This document shows positions 34,980-45,853 of a DNA stretch of 64,000 nt, piece after piece. The translations under genes were made by a program, and so were the position numbers. This stretch comes from Galbibacter mesophilus (GTDB lineage Bacteria > Bacteroidota > Bacteroidia > Flavobacteriales > Flavobacteriaceae). Position 1 is the first letter of the stretch. The number at the start of each line of letters is the position of its first letter. Below the pieces are notes generated by a model. It ran no database searches. It saw nothing but the letters and a program-made list of their open reading frames with translations, and was not told where the DNA came from. The stretch is taken from positions 62,001-126,000 of the forward strand of contig NZ_JAMQVC010000003.1 of NCBI RefSeq assembly GCF_023721415.1, given 5' to 3'.

Positions 34980-35966
34980 ATGTCTACGAATATCAGAAAA
35001 ATTGGAGTTTTGACGTCTGGAGGAGATGCTCCGGGAATGAACGCTGCCATTCGTGCAGTAGTAAGAACATGTGCTTATCATAATATAGAATGTGTTGGTA
35101 TTTACAGAGGTTACCAAGGCCTAATTGAAGGGGAAATGGAACTTTTGGATGCTAGGAGTGTAAGAAACATCATTAACAGGGGAGGTACTGTGCTGAAATC
35201 TGCTCGTTCCATGGAGTTTAAAACAAAGGAAGGTAGAAAGAAGGCACACCAACGACTTGTAGATAACGAAATAGACGCTTTAGTGCTTATCGGTGGAGAT
35301 GGAACCTTTACCGGAGGAGTTATTTTCAATGAAGAATTTGGCTATCCAGTAATTGGTATTCCAGGAACGATTGATAATGATATCGATGGAACTACTTTTA
35401 CTTTGGGTTACGATACCGCTTTAAACACAGTTGTAGATGCCATTGATAGAATTCGAGATACCGCAAGTTCACACGACCGTTTATTTTTTATTGAAGTCAT
35501 GGGACGTGATTGCGGACAATTAGCATTGAATTCCGGAGTAGGTGCAGGAGCGGAAGAAATCTTGATTCCAGAAGCGAATTTAGGTCTTGAGCGCTTATTG
35601 CATTCATTGGAAAGAAGTAGAAAAAGTGGTAAGACTTCCAGCATTGTTGTTGTTGCTGAAGGGGATAAAACAGGGAAAAATGTTTTTGAACTAGCAGAAT
35701 ATGTGGAAGAAAACTTACCAAATTATGATATACGTGTGTCTGTACTTGGGCACATGCAGCGAGGTGGTTCACCATCTTGTTTCGACCGTGTATTGGCAAG
35801 CCGAATGGGAGTGCGTGCGGTAGAATCCCTTATGGAAGGAAAATCGAATTTAATGGTGGGTATTATAAAAGACGAAATTGTTTTAACGCCTATTGAAGAC
35901 GCCATTAAAGGAAAATCCAGTATCGACGCCGAACTTATGAGGGTTTGCGAAATAATGTCAACATAA
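34980..35966 (+). CDS. pfkA: ATP-dependent 6-phosphofructokinase
   Basis: PfkA phosphorylates fructose 6-phosphate in glycolysis. The 328-residue protein has the standard bacterial ATP-PFK motifs: SGGDAPGMNAAIRA near residue 14, GGDGTFTGG, PGTIDNDIDGTTFTLGYDTALNT with the catalytic Asp, and GHMQRGGSPSCFDR. The GGDGT motif (Gly rather than Asp at the ATP/PPi determinant) fits an ATP-dependent enzyme. It is followed by a terminator-like hairpin and gapA, so the glycolytic genes are adjacent but may be separately transcribed. Confidence 0.96.
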   Translation: MSTNIRKIGVLTSGGDAPGMNAAIRAVVRTCAYHNIECVGIYRGYQGLIEGEMELLDARSVRNIINRGGTVLKSARSMEFKTKEGRKKAHQRLVDNEIDALVLIGGDGTFTGGVIFNEEFGYPVIGIPGTIDNDIDGTTFTLGYDTALNTVVDAIDRIRDTASSHDRLFFIEVMGRDCGQLALNSGVGAGAEEILIPEANLGLERLLHSLERSRKSGKTSSIVVVAEGDKTGKNVFELAEYVEENLPNYDIRVSVLGHMQRGGSPSCFDRVLASRMGVRAVESLMEGKSNLMVGIIKDEIVLTPIEDAIKGKSSIDAELMRVCEIMST

Positions 35967-35984
35967 AAAATCATTACATCAACC

Positions 35985-36009
35985 TTTCGGTGTAAAACCG
36001 AAATTTTAT
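35985..36009 (+). terminator. Terminator of pfkA
   Basis: TTTCGGT pairs with ACCGAAA around GTAAA, followed by TTTTAT, 18 bp after the pfkA stop. A second small dyad (CCACTAAGTGG, 36012-36022) follows. Confidence 0.65.
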
Positions 36010-36052
36010 AGCCACTAAGTGGAATAAACTTTTATTAATTATTAAAAATTAG

Positions 36053-37060
<1,008 letters not shown>

Positions 37061-37144
37061 TAAATTACAGCTTCTGAAAAATAACACCCTTACTGGGGTG
37101 GCAAAGAGCTGCTAATCAAACTAACTAAACTCAAAATTATTTTG

Positions 37145-37172
37145 CAGGTACAGGTTTTTATGCCTGTATCTG
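37145..37172 (+). terminator. Hairpin after gapA
   Basis: CAGGTACAGG pairs with CCTGTATCTG (one G-U) around an 8-nt T-rich loop, 85 bp after the gapA stop. There is no T run after it, so it is only a candidate. Confidence 0.4.
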
Positions 37173-37234
37173 TTCAATAATTTAGCCAAGCAGTCTTACT
37201 TTTTTTCAATAGACTATTAACTTAAACGGAAAGC

Positions 37235-38092
37235 ATGATTTTAATTGTAGATAGTGGTGCAACAAAAGCTGATTGGATTGCATTGGATGAAGAAGGCAAC
37301 AAATTGTTTGTAACAAAAACCTTGGGTCTGAGCCCAGAGGTATTAACTAGTGAAATAATAAACGAACGCTTAACAAACAATTTTGAGCTGTATAAACATC
37401 GAAAAGAAGTTACCCAACTTTATTTTTATGGAGCGGGGTGCGGTACCGAGAGAATGCGTAAATTTTTAAAAGGTATTTTCAAGGAGTATTTTCAAAATGC
37501 AAAAATATCAGTTAAAGAAGATACATACGCAGCTATCTATGCAACTGTAGAACCAGAACAACATGCTATTGTGTGTATTTTGGGAACCGGTTCAAACTGT
37601 AGTTATTGGGATGGGAAGGAACTATTCCAAAAAGTCACCTCTTTGGGCTATATATTAATGGACGATTGTAGTGGTAATTACTTCGGAAGACAGTTGTTGA
37701 GGGATTATTATTATCATAAAATTCCTGAAAAACTAGCTGTTAAGTTTGCTAGCGAATACGACTTGGAAGAAGACAGTATAAAAAACCATTTGTACAAACA
37801 ACCCAATCCAAATACCTATTTGGCAACCTTTGCACGTTTCTTAATTCAAAATAAGGATGAAGCGTATTGTCAAGCGTTGATTAAAAAAGGAATGGGACTT
37901 TTCATTGAAAATTCCATCAATCAATTTGAGCAAGCTAAGGAAGTGCCAATTCATTTTATAGGAAGTATCGCTTACTACTTACAAGACGAATTAAACCAAC
38001 AGCTTAAAGAAAATGGTCTTACTCTTGGCAAAGTGCTTAGAAGGCCAATCGACGGCTTGGTTGACTATCATAAATCCATTATTTTCGGATAA
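37235..38092 (+). CDS. BadF/BadG-family sugar kinase (N-acetylglucosamine/MurNAc kinase-like)
   Basis: This 285-residue ASKHA-fold kinase starts MILIVDSGATKADWIALDEEG, the phosphate-1 loop typical of BadF/NagK-type kinases. It has phosphate-2 motif ILGTGSNCSYWDG at about residues 115-127 and a C-terminal IGSIAYYLQDEL. Members of this family phosphorylate GlcNAc, and the clostridial MurK acts on both MurNAc and GlcNAc. The substrate here is not determined by the sequence. It follows gapA on the same strand and precedes the SusC/SusD locus on the other strand, which makes amino-sugar salvage a plausible role. Confidence 0.86.
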   Translation: MILIVDSGATKADWIALDEEGNKLFVTKTLGLSPEVLTSEIINERLTNNFELYKHRKEVTQLYFYGAGCGTERMRKFLKGIFKEYFQNAKISVKEDTYAAIYATVEPEQHAIVCILGTGSNCSYWDGKELFQKVTSLGYILMDDCSGNYFGRQLLRDYYYHKIPEKLAVKFASEYDLEEDSIKNHLYKQPNPNTYLATFARFLIQNKDEAYCQALIKKGMGLFIENSINQFEQAKEVPIHFIGSIAYYLQDELNQQLKENGLTLGKVLRRPIDGLVDYHKSIIFG

Positions 38093-38114
38093 GAATTTTT
38101 ATACAAAATAATAG

Positions 38115-38150
38115 AAAAGGTTGTTCTGAAAAGGACAACCTTTTTTGTTT
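38115..38150 (+). terminator. Terminator of the BadF kinase gene
   Basis: AAGGTTGTTC pairs with GGACAACCTT (one G-U pair), followed by TTTTGTTTT, 23 bp after the stop. Confidence 0.82.
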
Positions 38151-38180
38151 TACCCATAATTTAAAATGTGAAAAATGGTA

Positions 38181-39188
38181 TTACATTGAACTTACAAATT
38201 CTTCTATCTGCTGGAGGTTACAATTGCGTCCGATTATAATTCCTTTCCCGTCAATCATAATGTTCGAAGGGGTAGTTTGTATTCCATAAGTTTTGAAGCC
38301 TTCTTTTTTTGATCCTTTCAGATTGTCACCAAGTTGCGGCCAATTTAATTTATCATTATTAATTGCATTAAGCCAAATTTCTTTGCTTTTATCAGAGGAA
38401 ACTCCAATAATTTCAAATCCATTGGAATGATAATTTTCATAAACCTCCTTGAGTTCTTGATTCATTTTTTTACTGAAGTCGCAACTGGAAGTCCAAAAAA
38501 GGATTAATGTTAGTTTTTCCCTCAATGAAGAAACCTTCACTAAATCACCTTCTTTATTGATTCCAGTGAAATCGATATATTTTTCTCCTATTTCTGGAAT
38601 ATCCTTGCTTATTATTTCATTTTGAATCTTTTGTCCCAGCGACGAAGACTGAACCGTAACACTTAATTTTGAAAACATCGCTTTTGTTTCCTGGGGCGAC
38701 CATAGGTGATTTCCGTACAAGACATAAAGACTAACCAATGAATTGTGGTGGTTCAGAACAAAGTTTTTCTCTCTTTTTTTAACAAAAGAGTCGTTACCGC
38801 TAATTTCATCTGAATAAACTTTGGTTTTAAGGCTATCAAATAAAACTTGATTTTTTGATCCAGTTATAACTGCCTTCTTAAAGCTAGATTGAGAAGCATC
38901 AAAAATCATGGCCGTATCTTCCAGCCATAATTCAGTAAATTCTTTTTTGTCTTCGCTGAACAACATTGTAAATAAGGCAGGTTCGGGAAGTTCCGTTTTA
39001 AATTCGAAGCGATTATTAGTTACAATCGCCGAATCAAGATTCACTCCGTTGGTTAAATCTCTAATATAAAGCTTAGTTCCATTTTTGATGTTATTGGTTT
39101 TTCCACGTAACGAAAAATGATTATTGTTACTATTACAGGAAAGTAATACTAATAGAAAAAGAGTTTGAAAATACTTTATTACGTGCAA
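38181..39188 (-). CDS. TlpA/AhpC-like thioredoxin-fold lipoprotein with a degenerate active site
   Basis: This 335-residue lipoprotein has Cys18 in FLLVLLSCNS, an N-terminal DUF4369-like beta domain (residues about 25-115) and a C-terminal thioredoxin-like domain starting near residue 200. The redox motif that should read WCxxC is WTSSC (Trp232-Thr233-Ser-Ser-Cys236), so the nucleophilic Cys is replaced by Thr while the second Cys remains. The cis-Pro loop TTPSNIMID is intact. It may be a non-oxidoreductase binding protein or a one-Cys enzyme. Start is TTG at 39188, directly giving the signal peptide. It lies 28 bp after the GHL10 gene on the same strand, in the Sus locus. Confidence 0.85.
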   Translation of the reverse strand: MHVIKYFQTLFLLVLLSCNSNNNHFSLRGKTNNIKNGTKLYIRDLTNGVNLDSAIVTNNRFEFKTELPEPALFTMLFSEDKKEFTELWLEDTAMIFDASQSSFKKAVITGSKNQVLFDSLKTKVYSDEISGNDSFVKKREKNFVLNHHNSLVSLYVLYGNHLWSPQETKAMFSKLSVTVQSSSLGQKIQNEIISKDIPEIGEKYIDFTGINKEGDLVKVSSLREKLTLILFWTSSCDFSKKMNQELKEVYENYHSNGFEIIGVSSDKSKEIWLNAINNDKLNWPQLGDNLKGSKKEGFKTYGIQTTPSNIMIDGKGIIIGRNCNLQQIEEFVSSM

Positions 39189-39216
39189 TTATTTCGGATT
39201 AAGAAACGTATTAAAG

Positions 39217-40761
39217 TTACATAATTTTTTTCTCCTTAAAAAGACTTTGATTGCCGGTTCTGTCAACAGCTGTTACACCAATTTTTTCTAAACGGACTCC
39301 CTTTTCGGTTAACAATGGAAGGGTAGAAGAAACTTCATCTCTACTGAAAATCTTATAATTCCATTTGCCATTAGCGTATTTGTAATACAATACGAATTTA
39401 AAAGCGTCTTTCTTACCAGAATGACTCCAGATAATGTTTACCGTATTATCTTTTGTTTTGAGGTTTACAAGCGGTTGAACAGGGGGTTGGTTATCTAGCC
39501 ACGGACTAGCAGGAACTAACGATTTCTTTGCATAGGGTTGCTCTAAAAGTGCCTTGGAAAGGGTGTCGTATTTAACTACCGGACCAATACTCCAATGAAC
39601 GGTTCCTTTGCTGTTGGGTAACATTCCGCGGGTAATCATTATTTGATTAATAACTTCATCGACATTTTGTTTATCTCCACCGTGGTCCATTTTTATGCCG
39701 GGCCACAAATGTCTTTTTTGAGTGTTTTCACGTTCCCACCAACCTAAAAGCTCAGGAAAGCTTTGACCTTCTTTGTTTATCTTCCAATACAGTTGCGGAG
39801 TGAAATAGTCAATCCAGCCTTTGTTAAGCCAAAGTTTTGCATCAGCAAATAATTTGTCGTACTGATCGTAGCCAACTACAGAGGCGGGATAGCCAGGTCG
39901 CCAAATTCCAAACGGACTCAATCCAAATTTCACATAAGGCTTTTCTTCTTTGATAGTTTGATAAACTCTTTTTATAAAATCGTTTACATGGTCCCTTCTC
40001 CAGTCGTTTCGACTTAATTTACCGCCATTTTTAAGATAAGCTCCCCAGCTTTTTTCATCAGGGAAATCTTTGCCGTTGTTATAGGAATCGTACGGGTAGA
40101 AATAATCATCAAAGTGAACTCCGTCGATGTCATAGCGCGAAACAATATCTTTAACCACTGCCAATGAATGCTTTTTAGTTCCTTCCATAGCAGGATCCAT
40201 CCAATACATTCCGTTTTCTAATTTCACAACGAGTTCGGGATGTGTTTTTACAATCGATTTTTCCGAGATTTCTTTGCCTTGTGTATGGTGCGCACGGTAA
40301 GGATTTAACCAGACGTGCAATTCCAATCCTCTTTTATGGGCTTCTTCCACCCAAAATTCAAGCGGATCGTAATATGGCATTGGAGCGTCTCCTTGCTTTC
40401 CTGTTAAGTAATACGACCATGGTTCCAAGTCACTTTTATAAAGGGCGTCTGCTTGTGGTCTCACTTGAAAAATAGCAGCGTTATAATTATGTTTTTCAAG
40501 GAAATCCAGTAAAGCAATGGCTTCCTTTTTTTGCTCTACGGAAGATAGCTCCGGTTTGCTTGGCCAGTTGATATTGGCCACCGTAGCAATCCATGCCGCT
40601 CTAAATTCTTCTATGTATAGCGGGGTTTTTGGGTTCCATTTGTTTTTTTTAAGGGAATTTATTCCGTTTTTTTTATTGAAATAAGTAGCTTCTGCTGTTC
40701 CACAAGAGTGCAAAACAAACAATAATAGAAAAAGAGAAAGTAATGATCTTAATTGTTTCAT
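39217..40761 (-). CDS. GHL10 (DUF187/DigH-like) glycoside hydrolase lipoprotein
   Basis: This 514-residue lipoprotein (LFVLHSCGTA) has a GHL10 TIM-barrel domain at about residues 50-400, recognisable from IEEFRAAWIATVANINWPSKP, YNAAIFQVRPQADALY, LELHVWLNPYRAH, YDIDGVHFDDYFYPYDSY and KFGLSPFGIWR. A C-terminal fibronectin III-like domain follows (from about residue 425). E. coli DigH (YddW), of the same family, cleaves peptide-free peptidoglycan glycans, so this enzyme may act on cell-wall glycan; that is a family-based inference. It is encoded 84 bp downstream of susD and probably shares its transcript. It is not a GH10 xylanase. Confidence 0.88.
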   Translation of the reverse strand: MKQLRSLLSLFLLLFVLHSCGTAEATYFNKKNGINSLKKNKWNPKTPLYIEEFRAAWIATVANINWPSKPELSSVEQKKEAIALLDFLEKHNYNAAIFQVRPQADALYKSDLEPWSYYLTGKQGDAPMPYYDPLEFWVEEAHKRGLELHVWLNPYRAHHTQGKEISEKSIVKTHPELVVKLENGMYWMDPAMEGTKKHSLAVVKDIVSRYDIDGVHFDDYFYPYDSYNNGKDFPDEKSWGAYLKNGGKLSRNDWRRDHVNDFIKRVYQTIKEEKPYVKFGLSPFGIWRPGYPASVVGYDQYDKLFADAKLWLNKGWIDYFTPQLYWKINKEGQSFPELLGWWERENTQKRHLWPGIKMDHGGDKQNVDEVINQIMITRGMLPNSKGTVHWSIGPVVKYDTLSKALLEQPYAKKSLVPASPWLDNQPPVQPLVNLKTKDNTVNIIWSHSGKKDAFKFVLYYKYANGKWNYKIFSRDEVSSTLPLLTEKGVRLEKIGVTAVDRTGNQSLFKEKKIM

Positions 40762-40845
40762 TGTTATAGTTGTCTAAGATTTTAAAGTAAAAAGTTCCTC
40801 AACATAAAGTCAAGGAACTTTTTTAGAGACCAAAATTCAAATATA

Positions 40846-42558
40846 TTACCATCCAGGGTTTTGTTCAAGCGTTACGCCTTGATCACTGTATAATTTTATT
40901 TGATCCAATGGAATCGGACTCAAATAAACTCTTGGGTTGTCAAATGTTCGAGCAGATTCAGAAGCTGAAGCTGGGATAAGATACCCTTGATCTCCTTCAG
41001 TTAAGGCCAAGCTGCTTAAATCACTATCGGGATAATCGGATTTAACAACCCATGCGCCACGATTTATATCTTCATTGTCCAGCATATCAGTGTATTCCAG
41101 TTTTTTCCAACGTCTTAAATCGTCCAGTCTGAAACCCTCCATCATTAATTCCGTGCGTCGCTCCCTGCGTATCTCCCAAATTATGGAAGGTACACTTGGG
41201 TCTCTATTCGGATCGTCGTATGCAGTGCCATTTACGGAAACGGAAGAACCGGAAACTTCTAAATGAGGAAGCATAACTCCAGGGCGGTCACGCAATACGT
41301 TTATAGACTTATCAATATCCTGTTGAGATAAAGAAGGTCCGCCGACTGTTGCCAATTCCGCTGCGGCTTCAGCATAATTAATTAATACCTCACCATATCG
41401 TATAATAGGTGCGTCTGTTGGGTTTAAGTTTGAACTTCCCTCTGGGTCATCTTTGATTTCTTCATTTAGGAATTTATGTACTGCATAACCAGTTGTAGAG
41501 AAGTTGAAATTTATTCCGTTAATGCGTAGGGTGTCTGGCACGAAAGTTTCGTACATACGAGGATCTCTATTTGCCATAACGTTTTCTACGCCTTTGTCTC
41601 CCTGATAGTTTGGAGACAATTCTATTGGGAGTCCGTCGCTAGCTAAATAGGTCTCAATAGCGTCTTTGGAAGCTCCAGTTTGAGGTTCTTTATTATTGTA
41701 ACTATTTAAGGAATGGGTTACCTGACCAGCAGCATATTCCCTAAAAAGTATAACTTCAGGATTTCCTCCTAAATCTAGCGAATTAAATACACTTCTATAG
41801 TTTCCTAAAGAGTAGTTTCCTCCATCAATAATTTGTTCCGCTGCCCATTTTGCTGCTTCTAAATACTGGGCGGCTTTAGAGCTGTTGCCTTCATGGTATT
41901 TTTGCCATGTACCTTCAAATAGAAAAATACGAGACATATATGCTAGTACAACGTCTCGGTTTACTTCTTGTCCGGGATTTTCTACTTCACTTCTCACAAC
42001 GGAAGCTGCAAACTGAAAATCTTCCAATACCTTATCCATTACAAAGGTGCGGTCGTCCCTTTCCTTGTACAGTAACTCTGTATCTTCTTCAGAGAGTTCT
42101 TGGTCATAATAAGGTACATCTCCAAATCTGCTTACAAGATCGTGGTATTCCAAAGCTCTAAAAAATCGTCCAATACCTGTCCAATGATCAATGGCTTCTT
42201 GTTCCATAGGGACAGTTTGTACGCGATCAATAAAAATATTAGCCTTACGAACATAACCAAAAGACCAGCCTCCTCCAGAAGGCGGTACCTGTTGTTGAAA
42301 TTGTGGCGGGTTTGAAGGGGCGAAATCATCATTTAATGATTGCCCTGTAAAATAGCTCCCAAAGCTGAACCCAGAACCATAACCTCTAAAATATGGAGTA
42401 TAGAAACCAAATGCGAACGTTCTTACATTACCTTCATTGGTCCAATAGGTCTCGTCTGTAAGTTGATCTTGCGGTGGTTGGTCTAAGTATTCTTCGCACC
42501 CTACAAGACTTATAATACAGATAAATAATATTGTTTTTATATATTGTTTTTTCATCAT
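40846..42558 (-). CDS. SusD/RagB-family nutrient-binding outer-membrane lipoprotein
   Basis: This 570-residue surface lipoprotein captures ligand on top of the SusC channel. The lipobox is SLVGCEEYLDQ (Cys21 counting from the first Met), followed by the typical SusD opening PPQDQLTDETYWTNEGN. The C-terminal RagB region holds INYAEAAAELATVGG, ELMMEGFRLDDLRRWKKLEY and PIPLDQIKL. The start could be either of two adjacent ATGs. It lies 15 bp after susC, so the pair is co-transcribed. The bound ligand cannot be deduced from the sequence; neighbours point to a glycan. Confidence 0.94.
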   Translation of the reverse strand: MMKKQYIKTILFICIISLVGCEEYLDQPPQDQLTDETYWTNEGNVRTFAFGFYTPYFRGYGSGFSFGSYFTGQSLNDDFAPSNPPQFQQQVPPSGGGWSFGYVRKANIFIDRVQTVPMEQEAIDHWTGIGRFFRALEYHDLVSRFGDVPYYDQELSEEDTELLYKERDDRTFVMDKVLEDFQFAASVVRSEVENPGQEVNRDVVLAYMSRIFLFEGTWQKYHEGNSSKAAQYLEAAKWAAEQIIDGGNYSLGNYRSVFNSLDLGGNPEVILFREYAAGQVTHSLNSYNNKEPQTGASKDAIETYLASDGLPIELSPNYQGDKGVENVMANRDPRMYETFVPDTLRINGINFNFSTTGYAVHKFLNEEIKDDPEGSSNLNPTDAPIIRYGEVLINYAEAAAELATVGGPSLSQQDIDKSINVLRDRPGVMLPHLEVSGSSVSVNGTAYDDPNRDPSVPSIIWEIRRERRTELMMEGFRLDDLRRWKKLEYTDMLDNEDINRGAWVVKSDYPDSDLSSLALTEGDQGYLIPASASESARTFDNPRVYLSPIPLDQIKLYSDQGVTLEQNPGW

Positions 42559-42573
42559 TTTTCGTCTTTTAAA

Positions 42574-45500
42574 TTAGAATGTTAGTTGAAGTCCGAATGA
42601 TAACGATCTTCGGTAGGGGTAAACCCTTCCGTAAGTAGAAGTGTCATTTATACCAGTATCTGTGTAGTCTACTTCAGGATCTACTGGGATTTGTGCTCCA
42701 GTGAATTCAAATAGATTTTCTCCACTAAAATAAGCTCTAAACCTTTCAAGACCAATTTTAGAAGACCATGTTTGAGGCAAGGTGTAACCAAATGTTAGGT
42801 TTTTCATTCTTAAATATGACAAATCCAATAAATATTTGGTCTGTGGCAAAAAGTTCATAGAACCATTTGATTGTTGTTGGTCATTAGGTCTTGGATAATA
42901 GGCGTTTGGATTTTCAGGCGTCCAATAATCCAATTGGTGTTCGTACCAAGCTTCGCCGTAACGATATCCTGGGATAAAAACAGGTCCGTTTGCCCAAAAA
43001 TCGCGTTTTCCGACCCCTTGCATGAAAAAGCTAAGGTCGAATCCTTTCCAGTCAGCTCCAAATTGAAAACCGTACTGGTAGCGAGGCGTGGAGTTACCAA
43101 TAACTTTCATGTCGCCGCTGTCACCTACCGTAGCAGAACCGAAGTCAATAACACCATCTCCATTTAAATCTTTATATTTTATATCTCCTGGGCCATATTG
43201 AAACCAGCCATTGGTTTCATATCGTTCTTGACTTGGAACGCCATCTGCATAACTTCCGTCAGCATTAAAATCGGCTTCTGTAAAAAATCTGTCGGTTTCA
43301 TAACCCCATATTTCTCCAAGTTGTTTGCCTTCATAGTTGGTATAGATTCCTTGAGTAGTATTAGCATACCTAGTGATTTCTTCTTTAAAATCACTTACAG
43401 TAGCCGTAGCATTAATACTTAAACCATTTCTGAATTGATGTCTGAAATTTATTGCGAGTTCCCATCCAGTTGTTTTCATTTCTCCATAATTTCTAGTGGG
43501 TGAAAAGGTTCCAAAGGTGTTTGGTAGTGTAACCCCAGGGCTGTGCATATCGGTTACTTTTCGCTCATACCAGTCGAATATAATTCCTAGTTTATCATTA
43601 AACAATTTGGCATCAAAACCGAAATCCAAGGTCGTAACCGTTTCCCAAGTTAAGGAGGATGGAATCGAGCCTGGAGTGCCCACAGCTACTTGGTTTTGTT
43701 CGCCAATGAGCCATCCTGAATTGTAAGAAGACATAATTCGGTATATGTTAGAAAGATAGGTGTTTTGATTACCAACAGAACCGTATGAACCTCTAAATTT
43801 AAAGAAGGATAAAGTAGGCTTTAGGCTTTCCATGAATTTTTCTTCTGTAATTACGTATCCAGCAGAAAACGATGGAAAATACCCCCACTTTTTGTCGCTA
43901 GAGAGTCGTGAAGAACCATCATATCGTGCATTCACCTCAAGTAAAATTTTGTTTTTATAGCTATAGTTCGCTCTGGCAAAGAAACCTAGTGTTGTCCATT
44001 TATCTCGATCTCCTGCCACAAATTGATCTCCTGTTGCCAAATTAAGTTCTCCTTGATCCGGATTTAAGAGTCCTCTTCTTTGCGAAGCGTGAAACCAATC
44101 TTCATATTCTTCCAAATCTCCTCCAGCGGTGAAATTGAATTCATGCACTTCATTAAAGGAAGTTTTGTAGTTAGCAAAGAGTTTCGCCGTGTTTCTTCGG
44201 CTCCACTCGGAATTATACTGAGCGCGGTCGAAGGCGGGGCTGCTGTAGGGTACGTACGAAAAATCGGCTCCCTGCGCCCAGAAATTGTAGGCGTACAACG
44301 TACCTCCCGTCTGATGTTCATGTTCTTCTTCTCTATCGTGAGTATAATTAAAATTGATAGATAAATCTTTTGCGGGTTTAATTACGGTTCCAACATTGAA
44401 ACGAGATAGTGAATAAGTGTTTTCATTCATTTTAGCCTGCTCTACTTCGGAAATATGATTTCTAAAAGGCTTTCCGTCCACAGTTCCATAAGGGTAATAG
44501 GCAGGCCATCTAGTGGTATAATACCAGGCATCGTAAGTGGAGGAACCAAAATTAAAAGGTTCAGTAGTTAAAGAATTTGTATTTAAAACCTTGGCATTTA
44601 TGTCCATCCAATCGGTAACGCTGGTGTTGATACTCAGGTTGATGTTGTAGCGTTCGTATTTGTCAGGATTGGTTTTGTAAACTCCACCCTGGTTTAAGTA
44701 TCCAAGACCTAAATAGTAATTGGTGTGCTCACTTCCTCCAGATACATTGATATCGTGTTTCTGCTGTAAAGCCCACTCCTTAACAAATAATTCTTGAGGG
44801 TCCCAAGGTCTATAAAAAAACAATCGTCCATCCCTTATTTCATAATCTCGTCCTTCTACCATTTCCATTCCTAAATCCTGACCACTATATAGATTTTCCC
44901 ATTCTCTCATTTTTTGAATGGCTTCTTGATCTATGTACATTCCTACTAAACCAAAGGCATCAAGAGAAGGGATCCTTCTGTTAACAGCTGCGAAAGCCAT
45001 CTCGGCTCCATCTGCAGCAGGTGCAACCGTGGGTGTATTTGTTGGTGTGGCCCATGAGAAGTTATTGGAGTAGCTTATTGTCGGAGCTCTTTCACGATTA
45101 CCGTTTTTAGTGGTTATTAAAATCACACCCCAAGCTCCTCTAGCTCCGTAGATTGAGGTAGAAGCTGCATCTTTTAATACTGAAATATCTTTTACGTCCT
45201 CTGGATTTACAGCTTGTAGGCTTGGTACTTCCACATTATCTACCAAAATAAGTGGTTGAGCACCACCGCCGGTGCCGAGTGAACCTACTGAACCTCTCAA
45301 TCTAATTACAGGATCTTGTCCGATCTGACCACTGGGAGTTGTAATGGTTAAACCAGGTGATATACCTTGAAGTCCTCGAGCGACATCCGTTATTGGGCGG
45401 GAGTCCAGCACTTCACTGTCTATAGTTGCAACGGCCCCAGTAAGATTTTTCTTTTTCTGGGTTCCATAACCTACTACTACGACTTCGTCTAATCCAGTTA

Positions 45501-45801
45501 CGTCTAGTTTTAACTCTACGCTAATAACGGTCTGGTTTTTTACGGGCATTTCATTCGTAACGTATCCAATAGATGAAAATACGAGCACTGGATTATTATC
45601 CGTAGACAGTTGTATCGTATAATTACCATCAAAATCAGTACTTACCCCGTTTTGAGTGCCTTTTTCCACAACACTTACACCAGGAATAGGAACACCGTCA
45701 GGATCATAAACAGTACCTGTTATTTCTTTGCTTTGTCCCCACAGCGCTAGGGTGGAGATGAAAGCAGAAAACAGTAATAAGTTTTTCAGTTTTTTACTCA
45801 T
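42574..45801 (-). CDS. SusC/RagA-family TonB-linked outer-membrane protein
   Basis: This 1075-residue TonB-dependent transporter imports ligand captured by SusD. In order it has a signal peptide (to about residue 22), a carboxypeptidase-regulatory-like beta-sandwich (EITGTVYDPDGVPIPGVSVVEKGT to about residue 100), a TonB-box region followed by DEVVVVGYGTQKKKNLTGAVATI, a plug domain with PLILVDNVEVPSLQAVNPEDVKDISVLKDAASTSIYGARGAWGVILI, and a 22-strand barrel ending SFGLQLTF with the terminal Phe. It heads the locus susC-susD-GHL10-tlpA. No anti-sigma or sigma factor is present; a DeoR regulator is divergent instead. Confidence 0.95.
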   Translation of the reverse strand: MSKKLKNLLLFSAFISTLALWGQSKEITGTVYDPDGVPIPGVSVVEKGTQNGVSTDFDGNYTIQLSTDNNPVLVFSSIGYVTNEMPVKNQTVISVELKLDVTGLDEVVVVGYGTQKKKNLTGAVATIDSEVLDSRPITDVARGLQGISPGLTITTPSGQIGQDPVIRLRGSVGSLGTGGGAQPLILVDNVEVPSLQAVNPEDVKDISVLKDAASTSIYGARGAWGVILITTKNGNRERAPTISYSNNFSWATPTNTPTVAPAADGAEMAFAAVNRRIPSLDAFGLVGMYIDQEAIQKMREWENLYSGQDLGMEMVEGRDYEIRDGRLFFYRPWDPQELFVKEWALQQKHDINVSGGSEHTNYYLGLGYLNQGGVYKTNPDKYERYNINLSINTSVTDWMDINAKVLNTNSLTTEPFNFGSSTYDAWYYTTRWPAYYPYGTVDGKPFRNHISEVEQAKMNENTYSLSRFNVGTVIKPAKDLSINFNYTHDREEEHEHQTGGTLYAYNFWAQGADFSYVPYSSPAFDRAQYNSEWSRRNTAKLFANYKTSFNEVHEFNFTAGGDLEEYEDWFHASQRRGLLNPDQGELNLATGDQFVAGDRDKWTTLGFFARANYSYKNKILLEVNARYDGSSRLSSDKKWGYFPSFSAGYVITEEKFMESLKPTLSFFKFRGSYGSVGNQNTYLSNIYRIMSSYNSGWLIGEQNQVAVGTPGSIPSSLTWETVTTLDFGFDAKLFNDKLGIIFDWYERKVTDMHSPGVTLPNTFGTFSPTRNYGEMKTTGWELAINFRHQFRNGLSINATATVSDFKEEITRYANTTQGIYTNYEGKQLGEIWGYETDRFFTEADFNADGSYADGVPSQERYETNGWFQYGPGDIKYKDLNGDGVIDFGSATVGDSGDMKVIGNSTPRYQYGFQFGADWKGFDLSFFMQGVGKRDFWANGPVFIPGYRYGEAWYEHQLDYWTPENPNAYYPRPNDQQQSNGSMNFLPQTKYLLDLSYLRMKNLTFGYTLPQTWSSKIGLERFRAYFSGENLFEFTGAQIPVDPEVDYTDTGINDTSTYGRVYPYRRSLSFGLQLTF

Positions 45802-45853
45802 AGTTGGAATGCTTTTAAGTTAGTTTAACACTTATTCATTTTGCATTTAAATG

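Noticed and set aside
39217-40761. GH10 xylanase
   Set aside because: The motifs match the GHL10/DUF187 group, not GH10, and the neighbours do not suggest xylan use.
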